DNA of 22,298 bases from a virus: the IMG/VR virus record IMGVR_UViG_3300044825_000270, positions 1-22,298 of that record; one strand, given 5' to 3'. This document shows positions 1-6,394 of the stretch, piece after piece. How positions within the stretch are numbered: position 1 is the stretch's first letter; every line of letters starts with the position of its first letter. Position numbers and translations under genes: made by a program. The notes below the pieces were generated by a model. That model had not been told where the DNA came from. It saw nothing but the letters and a program-made list of their open reading frames with translations, and searched no databases.

Positions 1-60
1 CCGTATGTGGTAGACATGATCGCCGCGCTGGAGGCAAGACTAAAGGAGAAGAACACATGA
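1..60 (+). CDS. 3' end of an unidentified phage gene (partial)
   Basis: An open frame enters from the left edge and ends at the TGA at 58-60. The visible residues are PYVVDMIAALEARLKEKNT, an amphipathic, probably helical C-terminus. Its stop overlaps the start of the next gene in an ATGA arrangement, and that gene's ribosome-binding site (AAAGGAG, 42-48) lies inside this frame. This suggests co-transcription and translational coupling. Too little is visible to assign a function. Confidence 0.6.
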   Translation, partial: PYVVDMIAALEARLKEKNT

Positions 61-407
61 GCGGAGACCACAACATGTACGCAAACTGGGAGCCAAGGCA
101 CGAACGACTGTACAAAGACGGAGTGCTGATACACCACAAAGTTCAACGCACACCTAATGGAGAGTGGGAAGACTACGTTCCTGAAGAACCACCGCCGGTG
201 AAGAAGCCGCAGCCGAAAGCATTCCCAAACATGACGGGACAAACAGGCATGGACTTGCGGGATTACTTTGCTGCGCAGGCGATGCAGACACTGATCCAGA
301 TTTTTGCAGAAGACCCAACTGTCGATAGCCCCGATGAGCGTAGGGAAATAGTAGCAAAATCAGCATATGAGCAAGCAGACGCAATGATGAAAGCGAGAGA
401 AGAATGA
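57..407 (+). CDS. Small conserved phage protein, unknown function
   Basis: A 116-residue protein. AAAGGAG at 42-48 sits eight bases before the ATG. The first half is polar, with a Pro/Lys-rich linker around residues 43-56 (VPEEPPPVKKPQPK). The second half is probably helical and contains GMDLRDYFAAQAM (residues 64-76). From memory, this GM-x-LRDYFAAQAM block recurs at the C-terminal side of many small phage and prophage proteins, usually followed by a stretch ending in a YxxADAMMxARE-like helix, as here (residues 104-115). Its role is unknown. The position ahead of the replication genes suggests an early gene. The stop overlaps the next start (ATGA, 404-407), so the two are probably translationally coupled. 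Confidence 0.8.
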   Translation: MSGDHNMYANWEPRHERLYKDGVLIHHKVQRTPNGEWEDYVPEEPPPVKKPQPKAFPNMTGQTGMDLRDYFAAQAMQTLIQIFAEDPTVDSPDERREIVAKSAYEQADAMMKAREE

Positions 408-625
408 ACTGTCCTGAGTGTCAAAGCAGCAAGCTAAACATCTACGACTCCCGCCACATTGGGGATCACGTAGTGCGTAAAAGAAAATGTTTAGCGTGTG
501 ACGAACGGTTCTACACCATCGAGAGTTACATGTCGGCAGAAGAACTGGAAGCAATCGAAGCAATTAGACGGGGGCAACATGACACCGGAAGCGAAAGTCA
601 AGAAACAAGTGAGGAGGCTGCTTGA
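404..625 (+). CDS. NrdR-like zinc-ribbon protein
   Basis: A 73-residue protein whose first 40 residues resemble the zinc ribbon of the ribonucleotide reductase repressor NrdR. It has two CxxC knuckles (C3/C6 and C29/C32), the central DSR (residues 15-17) and the basic RKRKCLACDERFYTIE stretch (25-40), close to the family pattern. NrdR proper is about 150 residues and carries an ATP-cone after the ribbon. That domain is absent: only an acidic tail (44-73) follows. It may bind nucleic acid without nucleotide sensing. No ribonucleotide reductase is present in this window, so regulation of nrd genes cannot be supported. The start overlaps the preceding stop, and the last 47 bases overlap the nuclease gene that follows. 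Confidence 0.8.
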   Translation: MNCPECQSSKLNIYDSRHIGDHVVRKRKCLACDERFYTIESYMSAEELEAIEAIRRGQHDTGSESQETSEEAA

Positions 626-929
626 TGATTTACAAATCTACTACTTCTTTCCCGCAGCCAATGGCTACGGTCGGGCGGGTATCCCGGACATTATTGGGTG
701 CGTCCTCGGCAGGTTTATTGCGATTGAATGCAAGGCAGGTAAGAACACCACAACCGCACTACAAGATCGTGAGATCGAGAGTATTCAAAACGCTGGAGGC
801 TATGCGTTCGTGGCCAACGAACATAACCTCGATCAATTACAGGAGGAACTAACATGTTTGATCCGAGCGGATTTGCCAAACGCGTGGACTCGATGGACGA
901 AGACGACAGAGACCACTTCAGACGAGTAA
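579..929 (+). CDS. VRR-NUC family nuclease
   Basis: A 116-residue protein matching the small phage VRR-NUC group (PD-(D/E)XK superfamily). The catalytic signature is visible: GIPD (residues 34-37) then IECKAG (49-54), giving D37, E50 and K52 as likely metal and catalytic residues, preceded by a conserved NGYGRAG loop. VRR-NUC enzymes are typically structure-specific DNA nucleases acting on junctions or flaps. I chose the ATG at 579 because the protein then starts just before the conserved VKKQVRRLL helix; the frame is open upstream to an ATG at 498, but that segment overlaps the zinc-ribbon gene and is not VRR-NUC-like. The last 76 bases overlap the next gene in another frame, so the tail after about residue 92 may be unimportant. 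Confidence 0.85.
   Translation: MTPEAKVKKQVRRLLDDLQIYYFFPAANGYGRAGIPDIIGCVLGRFIAIECKAGKNTTTALQDREIESIQNAGGYAFVANEHNLDQLQEELTCLIRADLPNAWTRWTKTTETTSDE
840..845 (+). promoter_or_regulatory. Ribosome-binding site for the gene at 854
   Basis: A full AGGAGG lies eight bases before the ATG at 854. It is the strongest Shine-Dalgarno match in this part of the operon and supports the small gene at 854 as real even though it overlaps the nuclease gene by 76 bases. Confidence 0.6.
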
Positions 930-1123
930 TCGAAGCGTTGTCTTACTGCTACGTACGAGATGGTATGAGGGCTTTAGTTGTCATCGACAATCCATCAGGA
1001 CGCGTGGATACTATTACGATTAACTGTGACGACATGGAGGCTTACGAAATATCAAACGCTACAACACAATGGTTTGAGTTTGTAAATACAAAAGACGCAC
1101 CACCCAAGGAGAAATTTAATTGA
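854..1123 (+). CDS. Small hypothetical phage protein
   Basis: An 89-residue acidic protein I cannot assign to a family. It has a predicted N-terminal helical part (DDRDHFRRVIEALSYCYV, about residues 17-34) followed by alternating hydrophobic strands (ALVVIDN and VDTITINC), so a small alpha/beta fold is plausible. There is no signal peptide, membrane segment or recognisable catalytic motif. A full AGGAGG supports the start. The stop TGA overlaps the TTG start of the DNA polymerase (TTGA, 1120-1123), tying its expression to replication; the reading of the polymerase start may depend on ribosomes finishing here. A role as a replication accessory would be inference only. Confidence 0.65.
   Translation: MFDPSGFAKRVDSMDEDDRDHFRRVIEALSYCYVRDGMRALVVIDNPSGRVDTITINCDDMEAYEISNATTQWFEFVNTKDAPPKEKFN
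1106..1122 (+). promoter_or_regulatory. Ribosome-binding site and TTG start of the DNA polymerase
   Basis: AAGGAGA at 1106-1112 lies seven bases before a TTG start at 1120. No in-frame ATG occurs before the exonuclease motif at residues 12-14, so TTG must be the initiation codon. The TTG shares two bases with the upstream gene's TGA stop, so re-initiation is likely. Confidence 0.65.
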
Positions 1124-3093
1124 GTAAACCCTACGACAGAGTCATCGTACTCGACTTCGAAACGGCATGGGGGAGAGAAGTCAAGCTAGGCTTCTCATGC
1201 CAGACAAACGAAGAGTACGTGCGTGACCCGCGCTTCAAGGCGTGGGGGCTGTGCTGGAAAGACTACAACGATCCGCTGCCAGCAACGTGGATCAGGGGCA
1301 AAGACATCGTCTCGTGGGCTAGAGACTTTGACTGGTCACGCACAGCCATCATCGCGCAGAACGCGCAGTTTGACGCCTCCATACTAGCTTGGCACTACGA
1401 CGTACATCCAACGTTTATCTTCGACACACTGTCGATGGGTCGGGCGCTGCGTGGTGTTGAGGTAGGCAACAGCTTGAAGAAGTTGGCCGAGGCGTTCGAG
1501 TTGCCGCCCAAGGGAGAGGGGCTGCACTCATCGGAGAACTATCTGGATGAGTTGCCGTTCCATGTAGAGCAGGAGTTGGCCGACTACTGTCGGCACGATG
1601 TGTTCCTGTGCGAAGAAATATTCAAGCGGTTGGTGGATGGTTACCCGGCAAGTGAGTTGCGGTTGATCGACATGACGCTGAAGATGTATACAGAACCCAA
1701 GCTGGTGCTGGACAGGGAGATGCTGGCGCTGGCCATTGATGAGGAGAGAAAGAGTCGTGAGGAACTATTGGAGAGACTTGGGGTGGACGATGCGACGCTA
1801 TCGAGTAATCCTAAATTCGCGGATTTGTTGGCTTCACTGGGCTGCGATATACCGTACAAGACAAGCAAGACTACGGGCAAGCAGACTCTGGCGCTGGCTA
1901 AAAATGACGCGCTCTTCCAAGCCTTACTCCATAGTGAACGAGACGACATATCAACGCTGTGTGAAGCACGGCTGCGAGTCAAGTCTACAACTGAGCGAAC
2001 ACGAGCGCAGCGTTTCCTTGATATCGCACACCGGGGTGCGCTACCCGTACCCCTCGCCTACTACGGTGCCAAGTCGGGTCGATGGTCGGCAGCAAAGGGA
2101 AGCGCGATCAACATGCAGAACCTAAAGCGCGGGTCGTTCTTGCGCAAGGCAATCATGGCACCCGATGGGCATGTCGTAGTGGCGGGGGACTTGTCGCAGA
2201 TCGAGCCGCGTGTGCTGGGTTGGTTGTCAGATTATGAAGACCTGCTGGAGATATTCCGCTCAGGTCAGGATGCGTACTCGATGTTCGGGCGGCAGATGTT
2301 CAACATCCCGGACTTAACAAAAGACTCACACCCTGACCTACGGCAGAGCGCGAAGTCGGCGTTGCTGGGCTGTGGGTATGGGCTAGGCTGGGCATCGTTC
2401 GCGTCGCAGCTTCTGGTGGGGTTTCTGGGTGCGCCTCCGGTGCGCTACGACATGGCGTTTGCCAAGAAGCTGGGCGTGACCAAGGAGTACGTGGACGAGT
2501 TCCTAGCGTGGGGCGACAACGCGGTCAAGCTGGAGGCCATACCCCATACGTGCACGCTGCGGGAGTTATTAATCCATTGTGTTGCCGCAAAGAAAATCAT
2601 CGACATCTACCGCAGCACGGCATACCCCGTTGTTGGCTTTTGGGAAATGTGTTCCGGCCTGCTGGAGCGGAGTCTTTACGGCGGCAAAGAGTTCGCGTAT
2701 AAATGTCTAATCTTCCGCAAGGAAGAGATCGAACTACCGAACGGCATGAAGCTGCTGTACCCCGATCTGCGCATCCAAAAAGATGATCGCGGAAGGAACC
2801 AGTTCGTGTACGGCCCAGAGGCAACCAAGCTGTACGCAGGGAAGATCACCAACAACGTGACACAAGCGTTGGCAAGAATCGTGATGACCGATGGGATGCT
2901 GAGAATCAGCAAGCGTTACCCAGTAGTTGGCACGGTGCATGATGAAGCGTGGGCGTTGGCTCCCGCAGCAGAAGGTGAAGAAGCAAGAGAGTGGATGCTT
3001 GAGCAGATGATCAAGGAGCCGAAGTACATGCCCGGCATACCACTCAACGCAGAAGTTGGTTACAACCAACGATACGGACTAGCAAAAGGATAA
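1120..3093 (+). CDS. Family A DNA polymerase with 3'-5' exonuclease
   Basis: A 657-residue replicative DNA polymerase. N-terminal DnaQ-like exonuclease: Exo I DFE (D12, E14), Exo II NAQFD (D85) and Exo III YCRHD (Y156, D160), so proofreading should be active. Polymerase domain from about residue 300: motif A GDLSQIEPR (D357, E362), motif B RQSAKSALLGCGYG (R408, K412, Y420, G421) and motif C VHDE (H607, D608, E609). There is no 5'-3' exonuclease domain, as is common for phage enzymes (T7 gp5 is about 700 residues). Motif A has Pro where E. coli Pol I has Leu (DYSQIELR). Translation starts at TTG. The stop overlaps the next gene's ribosome-binding site. Its partners are probably the candidate SSB and the primase-helicase downstream. 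Confidence 0.95.
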   Translation: MSKPYDRVIVLDFETAWGREVKLGFSCQTNEEYVRDPRFKAWGLCWKDYNDPLPATWIRGKDIVSWARDFDWSRTAIIAQNAQFDASILAWHYDVHPTFIFDTLSMGRALRGVEVGNSLKKLAEAFELPPKGEGLHSSENYLDELPFHVEQELADYCRHDVFLCEEIFKRLVDGYPASELRLIDMTLKMYTEPKLVLDREMLALAIDEERKSREELLERLGVDDATLSSNPKFADLLASLGCDIPYKTSKTTGKQTLALAKNDALFQALLHSERDDISTLCEARLRVKSTTERTRAQRFLDIAHRGALPVPLAYYGAKSGRWSAAKGSAINMQNLKRGSFLRKAIMAPDGHVVVAGDLSQIEPRVLGWLSDYEDLLEIFRSGQDAYSMFGRQMFNIPDLTKDSHPDLRQSAKSALLGCGYGLGWASFASQLLVGFLGAPPVRYDMAFAKKLGVTKEYVDEFLAWGDNAVKLEAIPHTCTLRELLIHCVAAKKIIDIYRSTAYPVVGFWEMCSGLLERSLYGGKEFAYKCLIFRKEEIELPNGMKLLYPDLRIQKDDRGRNQFVYGPEATKLYAGKITNNVTQALARIVMTDGMLRISKRYPVVGTVHDEAWALAPAAEGEEAREWMLEQMIKEPKYMPGIPLNAEVGYNQRYGLAKG

Positions 3094-3101
3094 GGAGAAG
3101 C

Positions 3102-3428
3102 ATGAACAAAACAAAACTAAGAGCCACTTTGCCGCGCACCATCCGCATAGGGAAGCAACGATACTCCGTCGATCTGGTGGAGACGATGCTGAACAAGGGC
3201 GACATGGCGCGGGTGTTCTACGACGAGAGAAAAATTCAGATCGGTAAGAAGAGCGGCGTCACTGGTCGGCGTTACTCAAAGAAAGAGATGAATGATTCGT
3301 TCTGGCATGAGTTGGTGCACGCCATCTTGTACGACATGGATGAGCACCGCTTGAACCGCAACGAGAAGTTCGTCACCGAGTTTGCCAACCGACTAGCTGA
3401 AGCAATTGACTCTGCGAGGTTTGAATGA
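3102..3428 (+). CDS. Small HExxH putative zinc metallopeptidase
   Basis: A 108-residue protein with a clear zincin signature, FWHELVHAIL, giving zinc ligands H69 and H73 and catalytic E70. A third ligand could be E88 or E93 in NEKFVTEFANRL. The layout (short strands, then HELxHAxL, then a C-terminal helix) resembles the minimal ImmA/IrrE- or SprT-like peptidases common in phages. Substrates are unknown: phage relatives are usually annotated only as hypothetical or as putative metallopeptidases. The ribosome-binding site AAGGAG (3092-3097) is only four bases from the ATG. The stop overlaps the start of the next nuclease gene (ATGA, 3425-3428). Its place between polymerase and nuclease suggests a role in early takeover or replication, which is inference. 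Confidence 0.75.
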   Translation: MNKTKLRATLPRTIRIGKQRYSVDLVETMLNKGDMARVFYDERKIQIGKKSGVTGRRYSKKEMNDSFWHELVHAILYDMDEHRLNRNEKFVTEFANRLAEAIDSARFE

Positions 3429-4090
3429 ATAAGGTTGTGTGGTCACACAGCGCCCTGAAAGATTACGAGGGTTGCCCACGCCGATACCAAGAGGTACGGG
3501 TCTTGAAGAACTACGCGTTCCAAGAGACCGAGGCTACCAAGTACGGCACACAGTTACACCTCGCTGCGGAGGAGTACATCAGGGACGGCAAGGAGTTGCC
3601 CGAACAGTTTGCGTTCATCAAGGACACGTTGGATGCGCTCAACAAAAAGCCCGGACGCAAACTGTGCGAACACAAGATGGCGCTGACCCAAGACTTGAAG
3701 CCTTGCGATTGGAAGGCCAAAGAGGTTTGGGTCAGGGGCATCGCTGACTTGCTGATTGTTGACGACGATAACTTGACAGCGTGGGTAGCGGACTACAAGA
3801 CAGGCAACAACCGTTACCCAGACCGTGAGCAGCTACAGTTGATGGCGTTGATGGTGTTCGCACACTTCCCACACATTCGCAAAGTCAACGCAGCCCTGCT
3901 GTTCGTCGTCAAGAACGACATGGTGAAAGCATCGTATACGCTCGACGATGTAGAGCCTGCGTGGTGGGAGTACAGAGAGCGCGTTGCACGGATCGAGCAA
4001 GCACACGAGGTTAATGTGTGGAACCCAAGACCTTCACCGTTATGTCCGTGGTGTCCCGTCACCACTTGCGTCAACCATCCACGACACTAA
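3425..4090 (+). CDS. Cas4/AddB-like PD-(D/E)XK nuclease, probably Fe-S
   Basis: A 221-residue single-domain nuclease of the RecB/Cas4-like PD-(D/E)XK group. Visible motifs: N-terminal SALKDYEGCPRRY (C17), GTQLHLAAEEY (H45), GIADLL (D108), ADYKTG (D123, K125) and QLQL (Q136, Q138). The C-terminal CPWCPVTTC gives C207, C210 and C215, which with C17 form the four-cysteine pattern that holds a 4Fe-4S cluster in Cas4 and AddB nucleases. Such enzymes resect single-stranded or double-stranded DNA ends, so a role in phage recombination or DNA-end processing is likely. This is not a CRISPR gene in context: no cas1, cas2 or repeats are present. GAGG at 3416-3419 precedes the ATG, which overlaps the upstream stop. 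Confidence 0.88.
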   Translation: MNKVVWSHSALKDYEGCPRRYQEVRVLKNYAFQETEATKYGTQLHLAAEEYIRDGKELPEQFAFIKDTLDALNKKPGRKLCEHKMALTQDLKPCDWKAKEVWVRGIADLLIVDDDNLTAWVADYKTGNNRYPDREQLQLMALMVFAHFPHIRKVNAALLFVVKNDMVKASYTLDDVEPAWWEYRERVARIEQAHEVNVWNPRPSPLCPWCPVTTCVNHPRH

Positions 4091-4099
4091 GGAAAGATC

Positions 4100-4330
4100 A
4101 TGACACGCAATTACAAATCTGAGTATCAGAACTACCACGCCCAGCCAGAGCAGATCAAGAAGCGTGGGCAACGCGTCAAGGCGCGTCGCATGCTGGAGAA
4201 AGAAGGCGCTGTCACCAAAGGTGACAACAAAGATGTTGACCACAAAAAACCTTTACGCTCTGGTGGCAGTACCACTAGAAGCAACCTCAGAGTTCGCAGT
4301 GTGAAGGCAAATAGAAGCGATAATAAATAG
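4100..4330 (+). CDS. Mini HNH endonuclease-like protein
   Basis: A 76-residue very basic protein with an HNH-type core, DVDHKKPLRSGGSTTRSNLR, followed by VRSVKANRS. Likely metal and catalytic positions are D47/H48, N62 and N71. The first half (residues 4-35) is rich in Lys, Arg and Gln and probably contacts DNA. There are no CxxC zinc knuckles. Small free-standing HNH proteins of this kind are frequent in phages and may nick DNA during replication, recombination or packaging; here no terminase is adjacent, and the replication setting favours a DNA-processing role. AAGGAAA at 4089-4095 overlaps the previous stop and serves as the ribosome-binding site. Alternatively it could be a DNA-binding protein with little nuclease activity. 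Confidence 0.78.
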   Translation: MTRNYKSEYQNYHAQPEQIKKRGQRVKARRMLEKEGAVTKGDNKDVDHKKPLRSGGSTTRSNLRVRSVKANRSDNK

Positions 4331-4339
4331 GAGAAGCCA

Positions 4340-5902
4340 GTGCAGATCGTTGAAGACAAAGCGTTGTTGTTCAAGACGCGCAACCCCAGTAAGTATTCAA
4401 TCATTCCTAAACATAAGGTCATACAAAAATATGAAGACGGGAGCGCAGAGATCGCCGTTTATTTCGGGTTGGACGAGGCGCGCGTACTCAAAAATCTTGG
4501 AGTCAAAAATGTCCCGTCTCCGATTAGTTGCCGGTATAACTGGCCGGGCAAGTTTAAGCCCATGTCCCACCAGATTGAGACTTCGGCGTTCCTCACTCTT
4601 AACAAGAAAGCGTTTGTTTTCTCCGAGCCGGGAACAGGTAAGACCCTCTCGGCTCTTTGGGCTGCGGACTACCTTATGGAGCGCGGCGAAGTAAGACGCT
4701 GCTTGATTCTCTGCCCACTATCGATCATGCAAAGCGCATGGTTGAATGACTTGAACAACAGCATTATTCATCGCTCTGCCATCATCGCGCACCATTACCA
4801 AGCTAGTCGGCGTATCGAGATGGTTCAGGAGAACTACGACTTTGTCATTACGAACTACGACGGTCTGAACCTGATCGCTGACGAAGTTAACAACGACGGA
4901 CGGTTTGATCTTGTCATCGTCGATGAAGCCAACGCATACAAGACGATCACCACCAAACGCTGGAAGGCGTTGCAGTCCATCTTGAAACCGACGACGCACC
5001 TCTGGATGATGACGGGTACACCCGCATCGCAGTCCCCTGCTGATGCGTACGGCTTGGCGCGGCTGGTAAATCCTGCGGGTGTGCCGAAGTTCTTCACTGG
5101 TTGGCGCGACAAGGTCATGTACAAAGTCACGCAGTTCAAATGGATGCCCAAGCCCTCCGCTGCCGAGGAAGTACACGAGGCGCTGCAACCAGCGATACGC
5201 TTTACCAAAGAGCAGTGTCTTGATCTGCCACCCGTTATCACACAGGCGCGGGACGTACCGCTCACACCACAGCAAGCCAAGTATTACAACCTGCTGAAAG
5301 AACGCATGATGGTGCAGGCAGCAGGCGAGACGATCACCGCAGTCAACGCCGCCGCAGGCGTCTCCAAGCTACTACAGATTTCCTGCGGTGCCGCATACAC
5401 CGACGACAAAGAAGTCATCGAGTTCGACGCTGCGCCAAGGCTGCATGTGCTGGAAGAAATTCTGGAGGAGACATCACGCAAGGTTATTATCTTTGCATTG
5501 TTTCGCAGCACCATCGACACCATTCAGACACACTTGACCAAGCGCAACATTACTAACGAATGCATCCACGGCGATGTCTCGCCCAACAAACGCGCTGACA
5601 TCATCAGACGTTTCCAAACAGAGAAAGACCCGCGTGTACTTGTCATGCAGCCGCAGGCTACGGCGCATGGGATCACACTAACCGCAGCGGATACGGTTGT
5701 CTTTTATGGTCCATTGATGTCTGTTGAGCAATACATCCAGTGCATCGCTCGTGCTGATCGCAAGGGGCAGAACTCCGACAAGGTGACAGTCGTACACATT
5801 CAAGGCAGTCCGATTGAGCGCCGCATGTTCAAGGCGTTGGAAAGCAAAGTGACAGATAACACTCTGCTAACTGACATGTTTACAACTGAAATTCGTTCGT
5901 GA
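4340..5902 (+). CDS. SNF2-type superfamily 2 DNA helicase/ATPase
   Basis: A 520-residue helicase starting at GTG with AGGAG at 4329-4333. Residues 1-70 form a small N-terminal region. SF2 motifs follow: HQ at 77-78, Walker A EPGTGKT (96-102), motif Ia LCPLSIM (124-130), Walker B VDEAN (194-198, in place of DEAH), motif III TGTP (225-228) and motif VI QCIARADRKGQ (467-477, arginine fingers R471 and R474). The QxxxRxxRxGQ form of motif VI is characteristic of SNF2-family translocases. SNF2 proteins move on double-stranded DNA to remodel protein-DNA complexes or drive branch migration; phage versions are thought to help replication or recombination. It follows two nuclease genes and may act with them on forks or junctions. 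It is longer than T4 UvsW-type minimal cores need, but complete. Confidence 0.92.
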   Translation: MQIVEDKALLFKTRNPSKYSIIPKHKVIQKYEDGSAEIAVYFGLDEARVLKNLGVKNVPSPISCRYNWPGKFKPMSHQIETSAFLTLNKKAFVFSEPGTGKTLSALWAADYLMERGEVRRCLILCPLSIMQSAWLNDLNNSIIHRSAIIAHHYQASRRIEMVQENYDFVITNYDGLNLIADEVNNDGRFDLVIVDEANAYKTITTKRWKALQSILKPTTHLWMMTGTPASQSPADAYGLARLVNPAGVPKFFTGWRDKVMYKVTQFKWMPKPSAAEEVHEALQPAIRFTKEQCLDLPPVITQARDVPLTPQQAKYYNLLKERMMVQAAGETITAVNAAAGVSKLLQISCGAAYTDDKEVIEFDAAPRLHVLEEILEETSRKVIIFALFRSTIDTIQTHLTKRNITNECIHGDVSPNKRADIIRRFQTEKDPRVLVMQPQATAHGITLTAADTVVFYGPLMSVEQYIQCIARADRKGQNSDKVTVVHIQGSPIERRMFKALESKVTDNTLLTDMFTTEIRS

Positions 5903-5981
5903 AAGGGGGTTGCATTCAAATTCAATTCGCAGTAATCTGTCTAACCCTAGACAAAAAAGCAGCTAATAACAGGAGAAGCAA
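5903..5981 (+). promoter_or_regulatory. 79-base gap with possible promoter and operator palindrome
   Basis: One of the few non-coding gaps in the left arm. It holds TTGCAT (5910-5915), 17 bases, then TAATCT (5933-5938), a weak sigma70-like arrangement. Overlapping the last base of the possible -10 box is a perfect 6-bp palindrome, TGTCTA-ACCC-TAGACA (5938-5953), followed by six A residues. On the plus strand an A run cannot serve as a terminator tail, so an operator is a better guess than a terminator. AGGAGAAG (5971-5978) then serves the next gene. A second promoter here would let the SSB-like gene be expressed separately. This is seen only as sequence patterns. Confidence 0.3.
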
Positions 5982-6386
5982 ATGTCAGATGATCTTGTTC
6001 CACTGGACAAGCTTGCAAAGATTTATCGCAAGATCAAGTCCGAGATCGATCAACTCACCCAAGAGTACGACACCAAGCTGGAAATGCTCAAAGCACAGCA
6101 AGATGAATTGCGCTTTGCAATGAAAGACCAGATGAAGGCGCTCGGTGTGAGATCGGTCAATACCGCCTTCGGGACGGTGACGATGGTCACCAAGACGCGA
6201 TACAACACCACCGACTGGGACTCGTTCAAGAAGTTTATTGTCGAGCACGATGTCGTTGATCTGTTGGAGAAGCGTATTGCACAGACCAACATGTCTACGT
6301 TCCTTGAAGAGAATCCGGGGCTTGTACCGCCCGGTTTAAATTCGAACACTGAGTTCGAAATCCGTGTAACCAAACCGTCTAAGTGA
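5982..6386 (+). CDS. Conserved coiled-coil phage protein, unknown function
   Basis: A 134-residue protein. Residues 8-52 are strongly helical with a heptad-like pattern (LAKIYRKIKSEIDQL, then QEYDTKLEMLKAQQ), suggesting a dimeric coiled coil. Residues 55-134 form a globular part with VNTAFGTVTMVTKTRYNT, DWDSFKKFIVEHD and EENPGLVPPGLN. From memory, the combination of an N-terminal coiled coil with a DWDSFxxF block and NPGLVPPGLN recurs in phage proteins encoded beside SSB-like and recombination genes, but no function is established that I can name. The Mu Gam family also has an N-terminal coiled coil, but I do not see its other features. AGGAGAAGCAA precedes the ATG. The stop lies 8 bases before the next ATG. 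Confidence 0.78.
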   Translation: MSDDLVPLDKLAKIYRKIKSEIDQLTQEYDTKLEMLKAQQDELRFAMKDQMKALGVRSVNTAFGTVTMVTKTRYNTTDWDSFKKFIVEHDVVDLLEKRIAQTNMSTFLEENPGLVPPGLNSNTEFEIRVTKPSK

Positions 6387-6394
6387 GACTACCC

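Noticed and set aside
1120-3093. Polymerase as a DpoZ-type enzyme for 2-aminoadenine DNA
   Set aside because: No PurZ, MazZ or DatZ-like gene is present in the window and I cannot separate DpoZ from other phage PolA by eye.
3425-4090. Cas4-like nuclease as part of a CRISPR system
   Set aside because: No cas1, cas2 or repeat-spacer array is present; the gene is embedded in phage replication genes, where Cas4/RecB-like nucleases are common.
4718-5275. A minus-strand open frame (185 codons) opposite the helicase
   Set aside because: The plus-strand helicase has all SF2 motifs across this stretch; the antisense frame has no recognisable motif or ribosome-binding site.
5899-6123. Plus-strand frame of 74 codons overlapping the start of the coiled-coil gene
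   Set aside because: It starts at a codon overlapping the helicase stop, but the gene at 5982 has a strong AGGAGAAG site and a conserved-looking product; the overlapping frame has neither.
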